From Spirochaetia bacterium (GTDB lineage: Bacteria > Spirochaetota > Spirochaetia > Treponematales > Breznakiellaceae): DNA of 63,875 nt. The position numbers were made by a program, and so were the translations under genes. The notes under the pieces are model-generated. The model was given only the letters and a program-made list of their open reading frames with translations. It was not told the origin of the DNA and did not search any database. The stretch spans positions 1 to 63,875 of the forward strand of contig BOBG01000001.1 in NCBI GenBank assembly GCA_026002265.1, in the 5' to 3' direction. Positions 1 to 8,005 of the stretch are shown here, piece by piece. How positions within the stretch are numbered: the stretch's first letter is position 1; each line of letters opens with the position of its first letter.

Positions 1-11
1 CTATTATATTC

Positions 12-17
12 TATAAT
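12..17 (+). promoter_or_regulatory. -10 box upstream of the RNase Y fusion gene
   Basis: A perfect TATAAT lies at 12-17. The -35 would fall at or before the window edge. A purine-rich ribosome binding site (GGTAAGGGG, about 36-44) precedes the ATG at 51, so this transcript would have a short leader of about 25 bases. Confidence 0.5.
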
Positions 18-50
18 GAATTATCTTAAAATCGCGGTAAGGGGCATATT

Positions 51-2414
51 ATGTGGTTATATATACTACTTCCTCTTGCCGGGTTAACTTTAGGCTGGAC
101 TATTCGATGGCTTTATGCCAGATTTCAACTGCATGCGGCTGAACAACAGGCTGTGTTGATCAAGCAGGATGCGATAAAAGAAGCTGAAGCAAAAAAGAAG
201 GAGACACTTCTCGAAGCAAAAGATCAAATCATCAGCGAAAAAAACCAGCAGGAGAAGGAAACTCGGGAACGAAGAGCGGAATTGCAGCGGTATGAGCATC
301 GCGTTTCGCAAAAAGAGGAAGCTATAGACAAAAAAACGAAGCAAATTGAGCGGTTGGAGCAGATCCTCGCTGAAAAAGATGCCTCGTTTAAAGAACGTGA
401 ATCCGCTCTTGAGCATGAAGAAGATCGGTACCGTGCGGAATTAGAGCGTATTTCCGGACTCACTGTTGATGAGGCAAAAGCGATCATCATTAAAGATCTG
501 GAGAATGAAGCGCATTATGATGCACAATCCTTGATTAACAAAATCGAATCTGAAGCGAATCTGAGCGGAGAAAAAAAGGCACGTGAAATTTTGGTCACCG
601 CGATTCAGCGTGTGGCAACAGAAGTAACCGGAGATGTGACTGTGGCAACAGTTACGCTTCCCAACGACGAGATGAAGGGCCGGATCATTGGGCGGGAGGG
701 CCGGAATATCCGCTCCCTTGAAATGGAAACCGGTGCCGGGTCGGCTATGCAAGTTTTTTTGCCGTTTTACTATGCGGATCTTATCGAAGATAGTTATAAC
801 ACACGCAACAATACCGCTGAGCTGCCTTTTCCAAGCGAGGAGAGTCTCCACATAAAAATTCCGTCAAATGAAGTCATCACTATCCGGCCTGAGTCTGACT
901 TCCTTGAATATCTTGAAGATCCTCCGGAATCGGTGGTACCGGTTATCCGGATCCGCTTTTCTGACGAACGCTATGGAAGTGCCCTTGCAATTTCAACACT
1001 TCTACCGCAAAAACTTCTAGAAGTGTCGCTCTCCAAAATTTCTCAGTACCTCAATTCTCCAGCTGACCGCGACTATGTACAGCATAAATTAATTTTGCAG
1101 TTTCAGGGCCGGGAAACAGTGCTTAAGGATATACTCAACGAACTAATTTCACGCCCCGCCGAATGTATCACCACTTTTGAAAGCGGCGGAGATTTTGTAA
1201 ATCTTTTCTGGCTTTACTTTTGCTCTTTGATCCGGGTAGATACAAAAAAGAAAGGTGAATTATTGATGCGTGATATTGCAGTTATTCAGGCAGTATCACT
1301 GATCGAGCAGTACAATTCGTTTTACAAATCAAAAATGACCAAAAGTAAGGAACGCGAATTAGCGCTAAAATCCCTTGATATGAATCTTGAAGCGACTCCC
1401 TACCTTTTTAGCCTCGGAGATATACTCAAATTTACGAATAATCAAGGAAAATTACTTATAAATCTTTACTCTAAAGCAGATCTTGATGCTCATCTCAAAG
1501 CTAAAACAATAGACGATGTCAAGCAGGAAGGTTCAGATCTATTGGTACTCTATGGATCCGGTAGTGATCAGTGGTTTGTCCTTAAAAGTAAATTACTTTC
1601 TTTGTGTAGCCGGCTTTTGGCGGAGACTCGTCCTCTTGTTAAAAAGAATATTACCAAACGGTGGGCAAAGTTGTTAAATGATTTTGAGCACGAGCCGGCC
1701 ATGGAAAATGACGGAGATTTTGAACGCCTGCTGATTCGTATTACAAGAGAACTCGCACCGGCACTTTCTGCACTGCTTGCAGACAAACGTTTTGCCTTGA
1801 TCTACTCGGAACTAGAGCGGAATCAAGAAAGTATTCCTGACACTGCGCGGCTTTTTATAAATGGGCAGCTCATTTCCATGACTTCTTTATTACTCTTCAA
1901 ACGCAAGGATCTTTTGTCTGAAATTTATGACGGACTTCCATTTTATTACGCAGTACCATTTTTTTTCAGGATTGTTGCCTATTTTCATAATCTAACGAAC
2001 AAAAAAGCTCGCAAAAAAGAGCCTGCTATTCAAAAATCAAAAGAAGCTCACAAAATTCCGGGAAACGATCTCCAGATATCACTTAAGGCAATTGAAGCAA
2101 AATTGGTACCGGAGGGATCAACGCTAGAACTCAGTCTTGCGGATCTACAGCGGCGCTGGTCCAAACTGCTCGATGCAACTGCTCGGAAAAATTTGGTGGA
2201 AGATGTCAATTCTCTTGTGCGGGACCGGCTCCGGCGTGTCACCCGGATGAAGTCTATCAAGATTACTGATGAAATACTTGATCAGATGTCGCAGGATATA
2301 GTCATGCAGAACAGTGCTCTCAGCCGTTTGCATGAACAAGATGCATTGCAGCGTTACATAAAACTTTACATGGTAGATCAATTAACAACTTTTGCAGCTA
2401 CCCATAATACTTAA
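51..2414 (+). CDS. RNase Y N-terminal region fused to an unknown 555-residue protein
   Basis: Residues 1-22 form a membrane anchor and about 25-190 a charged coiled coil, as in RNase Y (Rny), the membrane-bound endoribonuclease of mRNA decay. Residues about 200-231 carry the first half of the KH domain with its GRIIGREGRNIRSLE motif. After ETGA the family normally continues into the rest of KH and the catalytic HD domain; here the sequence changes abruptly and no HD motif is seen. M233 (747-749) would be a natural start of a separate protein, and from there to 787 the sequence is largely helical and not recognised. The reading frame is open throughout. Family RNase Y is about 510-520 residues. 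The simplest reading is a deletion or rearrangement joining two genes 12 bases upstream of the second start; an assembly chimera is the alternative. RNase activity is not expected. Confidence 0.75.
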   Translation: MWLYILLPLAGLTLGWTIRWLYARFQLHAAEQQAVLIKQDAIKEAEAKKKETLLEAKDQIISEKNQQEKETRERRAELQRYEHRVSQKEEAIDKKTKQIERLEQILAEKDASFKERESALEHEEDRYRAELERISGLTVDEAKAIIIKDLENEAHYDAQSLINKIESEANLSGEKKAREILVTAIQRVATEVTGDVTVATVTLPNDEMKGRIIGREGRNIRSLEMETGAGSAMQVFLPFYYADLIEDSYNTRNNTAELPFPSEESLHIKIPSNEVITIRPESDFLEYLEDPPESVVPVIRIRFSDERYGSALAISTLLPQKLLEVSLSKISQYLNSPADRDYVQHKLILQFQGRETVLKDILNELISRPAECITTFESGGDFVNLFWLYFCSLIRVDTKKKGELLMRDIAVIQAVSLIEQYNSFYKSKMTKSKERELALKSLDMNLEATPYLFSLGDILKFTNNQGKLLINLYSKADLDAHLKAKTIDDVKQEGSDLLVLYGSGSDQWFVLKSKLLSLCSRLLAETRPLVKKNITKRWAKLLNDFEHEPAMENDGDFERLLIRITRELAPALSALLADKRFALIYSELERNQESIPDTARLFINGQLISMTSLLLFKRKDLLSEIYDGLPFYYAVPFFFRIVAYFHNLTNKKARKKEPAIQKSKEAHKIPGNDLQISLKAIEAKLVPEGSTLELSLADLQRRWSKLLDATARKNLVEDVNSLVRDRLRRVTRMKSIKITDEILDQMSQDIVMQNSALSRLHEQDALQRYIKLYMVDQLTTFAATHNT

Positions 2415-2444
2415 ACAAAAAATCCCCCATGGAACACCATGGGG
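2415..2444 (-). terminator. Rho-independent terminator of the vWA protein gene
   Basis: CCCCATGG (2425-2432) and CCATGGGG (2437-2444) form an 8-bp stem with a 4-base loop. On the minus strand it is followed by GATTTTTTG. It sits just past the minus-strand stop at 2465 and between two convergent genes. Confidence 0.8.
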
Positions 2445-2464
2445 AACATTAATGCTACTAGCTA

Positions 2465-4099
2465 TTAGAAACCAGCGGCAGCTTTTGCCTGTTCTTCAGC
2501 AAATTTCGCATTTTCTTGGTTCTGGACATCGTTCAGTGTCTCGATAAATTGTATTGCAGCGTTCCGGACGGTCTCGCCGTCTGTCAATCCTGTTGAGTTT
2601 TTTCCGCTCAAAGAATAACTGCTATCCAATACGAGGTATACAATCGCTGAGCGACTCGGTTTAAAGACTTCGCGGCCAGGTACCGATTCACTATTCTGTG
2701 ACCATGCTGCTCCTGCGACAGGTTCCCGGATGAATTGCTTGATTGCAAGTTCATATATATCAATATCATCAGCACCAGTAATATTAAACTTCTTGAATTG
2801 ATAACTGACCGGGAAGGTAGATTTGCTAGCAGCCCTTACAATTTCGCCCTCAGAAGAAGTGACTCCGTTATAGCGGATGTTTTTCAGTTGGTAACCCTGA
2901 GTTGCTAGATTAAAATCAACAGTAGCTTGAATGTATTGCTGTGATTCTTCAGCGTCATGAACAGTACCATCTTCAGGTATATCAAATGTTATTCTTATTT
3001 CAGTACCAACAGCATACGCGGGAGTCTCTATGGTGAAGATACGATTCTGAGTGTTTTGCAGTATATCTGTTGCAATTTTCTGAAATTCGGCTGCTAAATT
3101 AGTCGAAGAAGGCAGTTCACTAACCTTCCCTGGGCTAGCTAAGCCGCTCAACGAGGAGCTGAATGTAGTATCTCTCGGCGATACATCGAGTCCCCGGACT
3201 CCGACTGTATAGGCAACGATTTTCTCATTTCCGGCATTCACACCAGGAACTGACCGTAGAAGCCCTTGATTTCCTTCGATGTAGGTTCGATAGGCATTAG
3301 CAGGTTTCTGAGTTGTCGGACGAAAATCTTGGTTTTCTATCGGAGTAAGTGTAAAACTCGTGGAGTTATTTTCAATACCGTCAGTAAAAGTAAACAAATT
3401 AACTGCGTCCAGACCAACTGCATTTTCATCCATGGGCAGTGTATCTTTGATGATCGGAGCTTCGACAGTCAAGTGGGCTAATGCTTTATGCACTGCATAG
3501 TAGAGAGAAGTACCCGGATGATTTTTGTCTGCAATTTCATAGTCAAATTTAAGAGCATCTTTCAGTATATCAATGTGATCATCATCTAAATGAATGAGAC
3601 GCTCATTGGTTATGATTTTTGCATCATCAGCAAAAGACACGATACCGATATAAATCCCGTACTGTCCGTATATACCAAGGGGCCGCCTTTCCAAGTCACC
3701 AAGAACCCGGACTCCGGCGACATAGGGGCTGGTGGTAAAAGTGAGAGTTACCGATTCGTTGTAGAAATTTATGTCTTCTCCTCTCCACCCCTGAAAAGAA
3801 GAACCGCTAGGAAGATTGTCCCGGTTGAGATCAACGGCTAACTCAATCTTATGCCTTCCATTAGGAATATTTACCAGCAGATGGTCCCTATTCTCGGCAT
3901 TTGCAGAGTCCCAATACAATGTTCCTTTATGCTCGCCATCAACGAAAAGCAATACCGGAAGAGTATGTGTCCCCCCATGTTTGACAATTAATTCAGATCT
4001 CCCTGCATCTGGAACAGCAGTAGTATTAGGTCCAGTTTGTGCAAACAGTACATTCGCCGCGAGTACGGCAAACACCACAAAAAACGATACTCGTTTCAT
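2465..4099 (-). CDS. Secreted protein with a permuted von Willebrand A domain
   Basis: Residues 1-20 are a signal peptide ending VLFAQ, so the product is exported. A vWA fold can be traced, but in unusual order: strand 2 (YIGIVSFADDAKIITN, about 150-165), the second metal-site motif GTSLYYAV (T197), the third FTFTDG (D240), a later strand IVAYTVGV (about 290) and a helix (about 325). An Ig-like beta stretch follows (about 345-470), and only then VYLVLDSSYSLSG, which holds the first metal-site motif DxSxS (D492, S494, S496) and its helix. All three MIDAS elements exist but motif 1 is at the C terminus. It is transcribed alone from the promoter at 4205-4233 with a leader of about 100 bases. Family vWA proteins bind protein ligands through a divalent metal; the ligand here is unknown. 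Confidence 0.7.
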   Translation of the reverse strand: MKRVSFFVVFAVLAANVLFAQTGPNTTAVPDAGRSELIVKHGGTHTLPVLLFVDGEHKGTLYWDSANAENRDHLLVNIPNGRHKIELAVDLNRDNLPSGSSFQGWRGEDINFYNESVTLTFTTSPYVAGVRVLGDLERRPLGIYGQYGIYIGIVSFADDAKIITNERLIHLDDDHIDILKDALKFDYEIADKNHPGTSLYYAVHKALAHLTVEAPIIKDTLPMDENAVGLDAVNLFTFTDGIENNSTSFTLTPIENQDFRPTTQKPANAYRTYIEGNQGLLRSVPGVNAGNEKIVAYTVGVRGLDVSPRDTTFSSSLSGLASPGKVSELPSSTNLAAEFQKIATDILQNTQNRIFTIETPAYAVGTEIRITFDIPEDGTVHDAEESQQYIQATVDFNLATQGYQLKNIRYNGVTSSEGEIVRAASKSTFPVSYQFKKFNITGADDIDIYELAIKQFIREPVAGAAWSQNSESVPGREVFKPSRSAIVYLVLDSSYSLSGKNSTGLTDGETVRNAAIQFIETLNDVQNQENAKFAEEQAKAAAGF

Positions 4100-4198
4100 A
4101 GAATCTCCTTAAAAATATATTGTGCAGTGCGAATAGCCAAACCCTTTTTGGGCAGGTTACCGACCCGCCATTATTAGATCTTGCCCTTTGCAAGAACT
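4100..4198 (-). other. Structured 5' leader of the vWA protein gene
   Basis: Two hairpins can be drawn in the minus-strand leader: CTTGC/GCAAG around AAAGG, and GGCGGGT/ACCTGCC around CGGTA. A ribosome binding site AAGGAG precedes the start. I compared it with the c-di-GMP-I and preQ1 riboswitch patterns and it does not match either. Confidence 0.3.
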
Positions 4199-4204
4199 CT
4201 GGTC

Positions 4205-4233
4205 AGTATACGATTCCTAGGACACTTTGTCTA
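4205..4233 (-). promoter_or_regulatory. Sigma-70 type promoter of the vWA protein gene
   Basis: Read on the minus strand: -35 TAGACA (4228-4233), a 17-bp spacer and -10 TATACT (4205-4210). Both boxes are 5 of 6 to consensus. Confidence 0.7.
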
Positions 4234-4243
4234 GTCTTTTTTT

Positions 4244-4264
4244 AACCGGATTCCCTTTCCGGTT
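4244..4264. other. Hairpin after jag
   Basis: AACCGGA (4244-4250) and TCCGGTT (4258-4264) form a 7-bp stem directly past the jag stop. On the minus strand it is followed by an A run, not a T run, so it is a poor intrinsic terminator for jag, though it could stabilise the mRNA end. Confidence 0.4.
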
Positions 4265-4265
4265 T

Positions 4266-4955
4266 TCATTTTTGGTAGTAAACACGTACCTGTCGATAAA
4301 ATCCCTCCCCTTCGCTTTTTGTTTCAACACCGGACACACTATTTAATGTTGTATGGATCAACCGGCGGTCAAAAGGATTCATTGGTTCCAACAAAACTGA
4401 AGCACGTCTTTCCCGGACCCGATCTGCTGTTGAATAGGCAAGCCGGACCAATGATTCCTCACGGTGAATCCGGTAATTTTCACTATCCAAAACAATCCGG
4501 GTATGTTCATGACCTTGCCGGCCCGCGTAAATATTAGCGAGTAGTTGCAGTGCGTCAAGCGTCTTACCGCCTTTTCCGATCAAGGCTGAAGAAAATTCAG
4601 AATCAAGCTGGAATCCAATTTTTGAATGTTCCCGGAACGAAACAGTTACCGTACCCGGATAACCCATGTAGCTGATAATATTTTCCAAAAAACTGACCAT
4701 ATTATTTTCAAAATCCGTTTTAACATCTGGTACCGGCAGATTTTGCCGTTTTGCTGCTTCAACCAGCGCGGCAGCGAATGGTTCCGGATCGTTTTTATTC
4801 ACATGGACTTGTATCTTTACATAGCCTTTTCTAAAAAGGCCTGAGCGTTGATTTTCTAGTATTTCAACATCAAACTCGGTCGTTCCGAGTCCAAGTTCCG
4901 CGGACGCACGGTCAATCGCTTCTTTTTCGGTGCGTCCTTCAAATTCATATACCAT
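4266..4955 (-). CDS. jag: Jag/KhpB RNA-binding protein
   Basis: 229 residues with the family order: Jag-N domain at the start (MVYEFEGRTEKEAIDRA), a KH domain (about 85-150, containing SALIGKGGKTLDALQ) and a C-terminal R3H domain (about 155-225, with RVRERRAS and NPFDRRLIHTTL). Jag/KhpB is a cytoplasmic RNA-binding protein, usually paired with KhpA, and is typically encoded beside yidC, as here (yidC ends 45 bases upstream). It is the last gene of the rpmH-rnpA-yidD-yidC-jag run. The RNA targets cannot be told from sequence. Confidence 0.93.
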   Translation of the reverse strand: MVYEFEGRTEKEAIDRASAELGLGTTEFDVEILENQRSGLFRKGYVKIQVHVNKNDPEPFAAALVEAAKRQNLPVPDVKTDFENNMVSFLENIISYMGYPGTVTVSFREHSKIGFQLDSEFSSALIGKGGKTLDALQLLANIYAGRQGHEHTRIVLDSENYRIHREESLVRLAYSTADRVRERRASVLLEPMNPFDRRLIHTTLNSVSGVETKSEGEGFYRQVRVYYQK

Positions 4956-5000
4956 AAAGCACTATCCGCCTCTGCAATAAGCGGACCTCCTCTTAAGAAA

Positions 5001-6749
5001 TTATTTTCGCCGTTTCTTTTTTCCGGCTTTACTCGGTGCAATAACCGTAACCGGTGCCGGAATATTCTGCTCCGCTCGTTTCTTTGCCATAAATTTATTG
5101 ATCATAACCTGCTGCACGAGACTTAAAAGGTTTGACATGATCCAGTACACGAGAAGTCCGGAGGGAACATTATACAAAATAAAAAACATGAAAATCGGCA
5201 TAAAATACAGCATCATCTTCATTTGGGCATTGGATTTCTGATCCGGTGTCTGGGTGATTTTCCCGTACAAAAGCTGAGAAAAAAGATAAATAAAAGGAAG
5301 TACCCGGATATCGCTCCAGCCGAGGAGAGGAATCTTGATCGGGGCAAAATTCCAAATCGATTCCGGGACAGAGAGATCCGGAATCCACCCTGGTATAAAC
5401 AGGGCGCCGCGTAAATCAAAGTGATTGCTGAAAAAATTGTACATAGCGAAGAAAATCGGCAGTTGTAACAACATCGGGAGGCAGCCGGAAAGAGGATTGT
5501 AGCCTTCTTTTTTGTACAATTCCGCCATTTCGAGATTCATTTTCTGGGGATTGTCCTTGCACTTGGCTTGAATTTCCTGAATTTTCGGTGAAAGAGTCTG
5601 CATCCGGAGGGTTGATTCCGAGCCTTTTTTGGTCAAAGGGAAAAATAACACCTTGACAAGTAACGTCACAAGAATAATCGCGATGCCATAATTCGGAATA
5701 AGCCGGTAAAACAACATTAACAGCCATTTGAGTCCGGTTTCAAGAGGCGCCAAAATGCCGCTGGTACTTGCAACTTTTATCAGCTCCATATTTTGGAGAT
5801 TAAAGCTGTTGACTCCGTTGTTGTAGATCGTGAGACTTTCCTGACTTTTTGGGCCCAAGTAAAACCGGTACGTATCTTCCACCCGTGATCCCACCACCGG
5901 CGGCCGGGTTATGGACATCCGTGAAGCGCTGCTCAGTCCCGGTTCCGGCACCGTGGAAAAACTAATTTCGTACTGAATTGGATAGGGAATCGCGATCATC
6001 GTAAAATATTTACCGACAATCGCCGCCCACTTCGGCTGGTCCTGAATCACGGTGGTGCCGTTATTTGCAACTTTTTCCTGCTTTCGTTTTCCATTGTTAA
6101 ACGTCACATAATTCCGGTAATCAGAGCGTTGATCGAGCTGGACAAAGTGGGGACCAATTTGGGGACCAAAACCGAGGGTGTAGGCACTGCCGCCGAAATT
6201 TAATTCCGGAATCGTGTTATCGCCGATTATGCTAATATTCAATTCAAATAAATACTCATTGGGCCGGAAATCGTAACGCTTGAGCAGCCGGAAATTGTTT
6301 CCTTCTAGGTTAAAATCCCGGTAAAATTCAACAACATATTCAGATACGCGCTGGACATGAAAGAGCGAATCAACGGGGCGGCCTCGGCCCAGTGCAATGC
6401 TGAACGCGTGCGCTTCACTATCTCCAGACAAAACCATGTTCACTCTATCAGTACCATCACGATGCTCGGCGAGTTTGTAGGAAACGATATCCCCGCCTTC
6501 ATTCGTCAGAATCACACTTACGAGAGGAGTCTCAATTTCAACGTACTGCTTGACTAATCCCTCATCTCCAGAGGGTTCAAGGTCTCCATCAACCGGACGC
6601 ACTGGCTGAGACACCGGATTTTCCGGCTGCCGTTGCTCTATCACTGATCCGGAAGCCGGCTGCGGCGGAAACAGCGCCATCTGAACGCCGTAAAACAAAA
6701 TAAGAATAAGAGTTGAGAGTACTATAGCAAGTACAGTTCGTTTTTCCAT
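5001..6749 (-). CDS. yidC: Membrane protein insertase YidC
   Basis: 582 residues. There is an N-terminal membrane anchor (about 5-27), a large periplasmic beta domain (about 60-330) and the conserved five-helix insertase core from about 345, including NYGIAIILVTLLVKVLFFPL, the cytoplasmic coiled segment STLRMQTLSPKIQEIQ and SGCLPMLLQLPIFFAMYN. The tail ends AGKKKRRK, a basic stretch that typically contacts the ribosome. YidC inserts proteins into the inner membrane alone or with SecYEG. Length and layout match the long, Gram-negative type. The gene follows yidD by 31 bases in the same operon. Confidence 0.97.
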   Translation of the reverse strand: MEKRTVLAIVLSTLILILFYGVQMALFPPQPASGSVIEQRQPENPVSQPVRPVDGDLEPSGDEGLVKQYVEIETPLVSVILTNEGGDIVSYKLAEHRDGTDRVNMVLSGDSEAHAFSIALGRGRPVDSLFHVQRVSEYVVEFYRDFNLEGNNFRLLKRYDFRPNEYLFELNISIIGDNTIPELNFGGSAYTLGFGPQIGPHFVQLDQRSDYRNYVTFNNGKRKQEKVANNGTTVIQDQPKWAAIVGKYFTMIAIPYPIQYEISFSTVPEPGLSSASRMSITRPPVVGSRVEDTYRFYLGPKSQESLTIYNNGVNSFNLQNMELIKVASTSGILAPLETGLKWLLMLFYRLIPNYGIAIILVTLLVKVLFFPLTKKGSESTLRMQTLSPKIQEIQAKCKDNPQKMNLEMAELYKKEGYNPLSGCLPMLLQLPIFFAMYNFFSNHFDLRGALFIPGWIPDLSVPESIWNFAPIKIPLLGWSDIRVLPFIYLFSQLLYGKITQTPDQKSNAQMKMMLYFMPIFMFFILYNVPSGLLVYWIMSNLLSLVQQVMINKFMAKKRAEQNIPAPVTVIAPSKAGKKKRRK

Positions 6750-6780
6750 AAATCCGCCCTAGGGACGACCTCCGATCCCT

Positions 6781-7014
6781 TTACGGTACTGGATCATAAC
6801 CGCCCGCGTGCAAAGGGTGGCACCGGGCAATCCGTGATAAACCGAGGAGTATTCCACGCGCTGCACCGTATTTCTGTATTGCTTGATACGTATAAGCTGA
6901 GCACGTTGGATAATACCGGCAGCAGGCCGGAATATGGGGAGAAATTGCCATCTGATAAAACCGTATCAAAAAAAGCATCAATCCTTTCACAAAAATAATC
7001 CTGCCTTCGAACAA
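6781..7014 (-). CDS. yidD: YidD, membrane protein insertion efficiency factor
   Basis: 77 residues with the complete family signature: an amphipathic N-terminal helix, [20 protein letters not shown], and the C-terminal [17 protein letters not shown]. The cysteines C31, C32 and C38 and C64 of the family are present. YidD is a small membrane-associated protein that aids YidC-dependent insertion. It overlaps rnpA by 28 bases, the usual arrangement of this block, so translation is likely coupled. Confidence 0.95.
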   Translation of the reverse strand: MFEGRIIFVKGLMLFLIRFYQMAISPHIPACCRYYPTCSAYTYQAIQKYGAARGILLGLSRIARCHPLHAGGYDPVP

Positions 7015-7331
7015 AGTGATTGAAACTGCTCATTCCGACCGGTCGATACTTCCTCTCCCGGGTACATCAAAAAAACTATGTCGAAGCCAGTTTTGAGGGA
7101 CGGTCTTGCATGGCGGTAGGCTTCTCTGCCGGCCCGGCGCGCACTATTACGCGAAACCGCGTTTCCAAATTGACGTGAGAATGCGAACGCGATTCGGTTA
7201 TAGCCTCTTCCATTCAGTACAATCAACAATTTTGCTCCATAACAATGAACATTCCGGCCTGTGCTAAAGACATTTTTTATTTCGTCACGCTTTTTCAACC
7301 GCTCGGTCCGGGGAAAGCAAAACAGATGCAT
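6987..7331 (-). CDS. rnpA: RNase P protein subunit
   Basis: 114 residues. It opens with [19 protein letters not shown] and carries the family RNR-type motif in [18 protein letters not shown] (about 56-74), the basic helix that binds the RNA subunit and the pre-tRNA leader. RnpA assists the catalytic RNA encoded by rnpB, which is also in this window at 39370. The start ATG shares one base with the rpmH stop (TAATG). Confidence 0.95.
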   Translation of the reverse strand: MHLFCFPRTERLKKRDEIKNVFSTGRNVHCYGAKLLIVLNGRGYNRIAFAFSRQFGNAVSRNSARRAGREAYRHARPSLKTGFDIVFLMYPGEEVSTGRNEQFQSLCSKAGLFL

Positions 7332-7486
7332 TAGTACGGTTTTTTCTCGTCCGATACACTCAACTTTGTCCGGCCCTTTGCCCGCCGGCGTTTGAGAATC
7401 GCCCGGCCCGCTCTCGTTGCCATCCGCGCCCTGAATCCGAATTTCCGGTTCCGCTTTACTTTACTTGGTTGATAGGTACGTTTCAT
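7331..7486 (-). CDS. rpmH: 50S ribosomal protein L34
   Basis: A 51-residue gene beginning [20 protein letters not shown] and continuing through [19 protein letters not shown], the near-invariant L34 sequence. The ribosome binding site GGAGG lies 7 bases before the start. The C-terminal extension ([11 protein letters not shown]) is slightly longer than in E. coli L34 (46 residues). It is the first gene of the rpmH-rnpA-yidD-yidC-jag operon and has its own promoter at 7510-7538. No dnaA is adjacent, unlike many bacteria. Confidence 0.97.
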   Translation of the reverse strand: MKRTYQPSKVKRNRKFGFRARMATRAGRAILKRRRAKGRTKLSVSDEKKPY

Positions 7487-7509
7487 TTTCTCGCCTCCAT
7501 ACAATTTTT

Positions 7510-7538
7510 AGTATAGAAAAGCTCTTCCTTTCGGTCAA
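7510..7538 (-). promoter_or_regulatory. Promoter of the rpmH operon
   Basis: Minus strand: -35 TTGACC (7533-7538), exactly 17 bp, -10 TATACT (7510-7515). The -35 falls inside the loop side of the upstream gene's terminator hairpin. Confidence 0.8.
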
Positions 7539-7542
7539 GAGC
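7517..7542 (-). terminator. Terminator of the DUF2059 gene, overlapping the rpmH promoter
   Basis: Minus strand GCTCTT (7537-7542) pairs with AAGAGC (7521-7526), with a further CC/GG pair closing a GAAA tetraloop and a GA bulge, then TTTT. It sits 7 bases past the stop at 7549. Confidence 0.65.
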
Positions 7543-7548
7543 AACGAA

Positions 7549-7986
7549 TCAGAGGTTTTGCAGATAGCCGCCCCGCTGCAATTCTTCGACAATCTGCTGA
7601 CCAAGCCGCTGCCCCCACGCCTGCCCAAAAGACATGGATCGTTGAGTCATTTCCGGCTGCACTTCGATCAATTTCCGGCCGGTCGGTGATTCATAAAATG
7701 CAATCATGTCCTTGATCTCTTCATGGCTAAAAAAATGATCGTAGAGCGGAATGTAGCCCTGTACAAAACTTTCCATATCCATTTTTTCCCGGAACATATC
7801 CCAAAAGTCATCCGGAATACCGGGAACGAGTGCCGACAACTGGGGAATGTAGGCTTCGAGCGCCTGTGAGGCCAGAGCGACCGTGTCGGTGAGTTCCAAA
7901 AGCCGGACAATATCTTCTTCTTTTGTCTGACTGAACACAGAGCCGCCGGCTCCGATCAACAAAATGATGACGATACATCTTTTCAT
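7549..7986 (-). CDS. DUF2059 family exported protein
   Basis: 145 residues. Residues 1-20 are a signal peptide (MKRCIVIILLIGAGGSVFSQ). The mature part is all-helical and carries the DUF2059 hallmark FFSHEEIKDMIAFYESPTGR (about 86-105), seen in small periplasmic proteins of unknown role. It lies 19 bases downstream of the methyltransferase gene on the same strand, so the two may be co-transcribed, but no functional link is evident. Confidence 0.8.
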   Translation of the reverse strand: MKRCIVIILLIGAGGSVFSQTKEEDIVRLLELTDTVALASQALEAYIPQLSALVPGIPDDFWDMFREKMDMESFVQGYIPLYDHFFSHEEIKDMIAFYESPTGRKLIEVQPEMTQRSMSFGQAWGQRLGQQIVEELQRGGYLQNL

Positions 7987-8005
7987 AAAAACTCCTTAAT
8001 CTATC

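Noticed and set aside
441..851. Minus-strand open frame of 136 residues inside the RNase Y fusion gene
   Set aside because: Antisense shadow of a clear coding gene; no ribosome site, signal or family motif.
4100..4198. Riboswitch in the vWA leader
   Set aside because: Compared with the c-di-GMP-I and preQ1 consensus; conserved bases do not match. Reported only as a structured leader.
7331..7560. Origin of replication next to rpmH
   Set aside because: No dnaA gene and no cluster of DnaA boxes (TTATCCACA) is visible.
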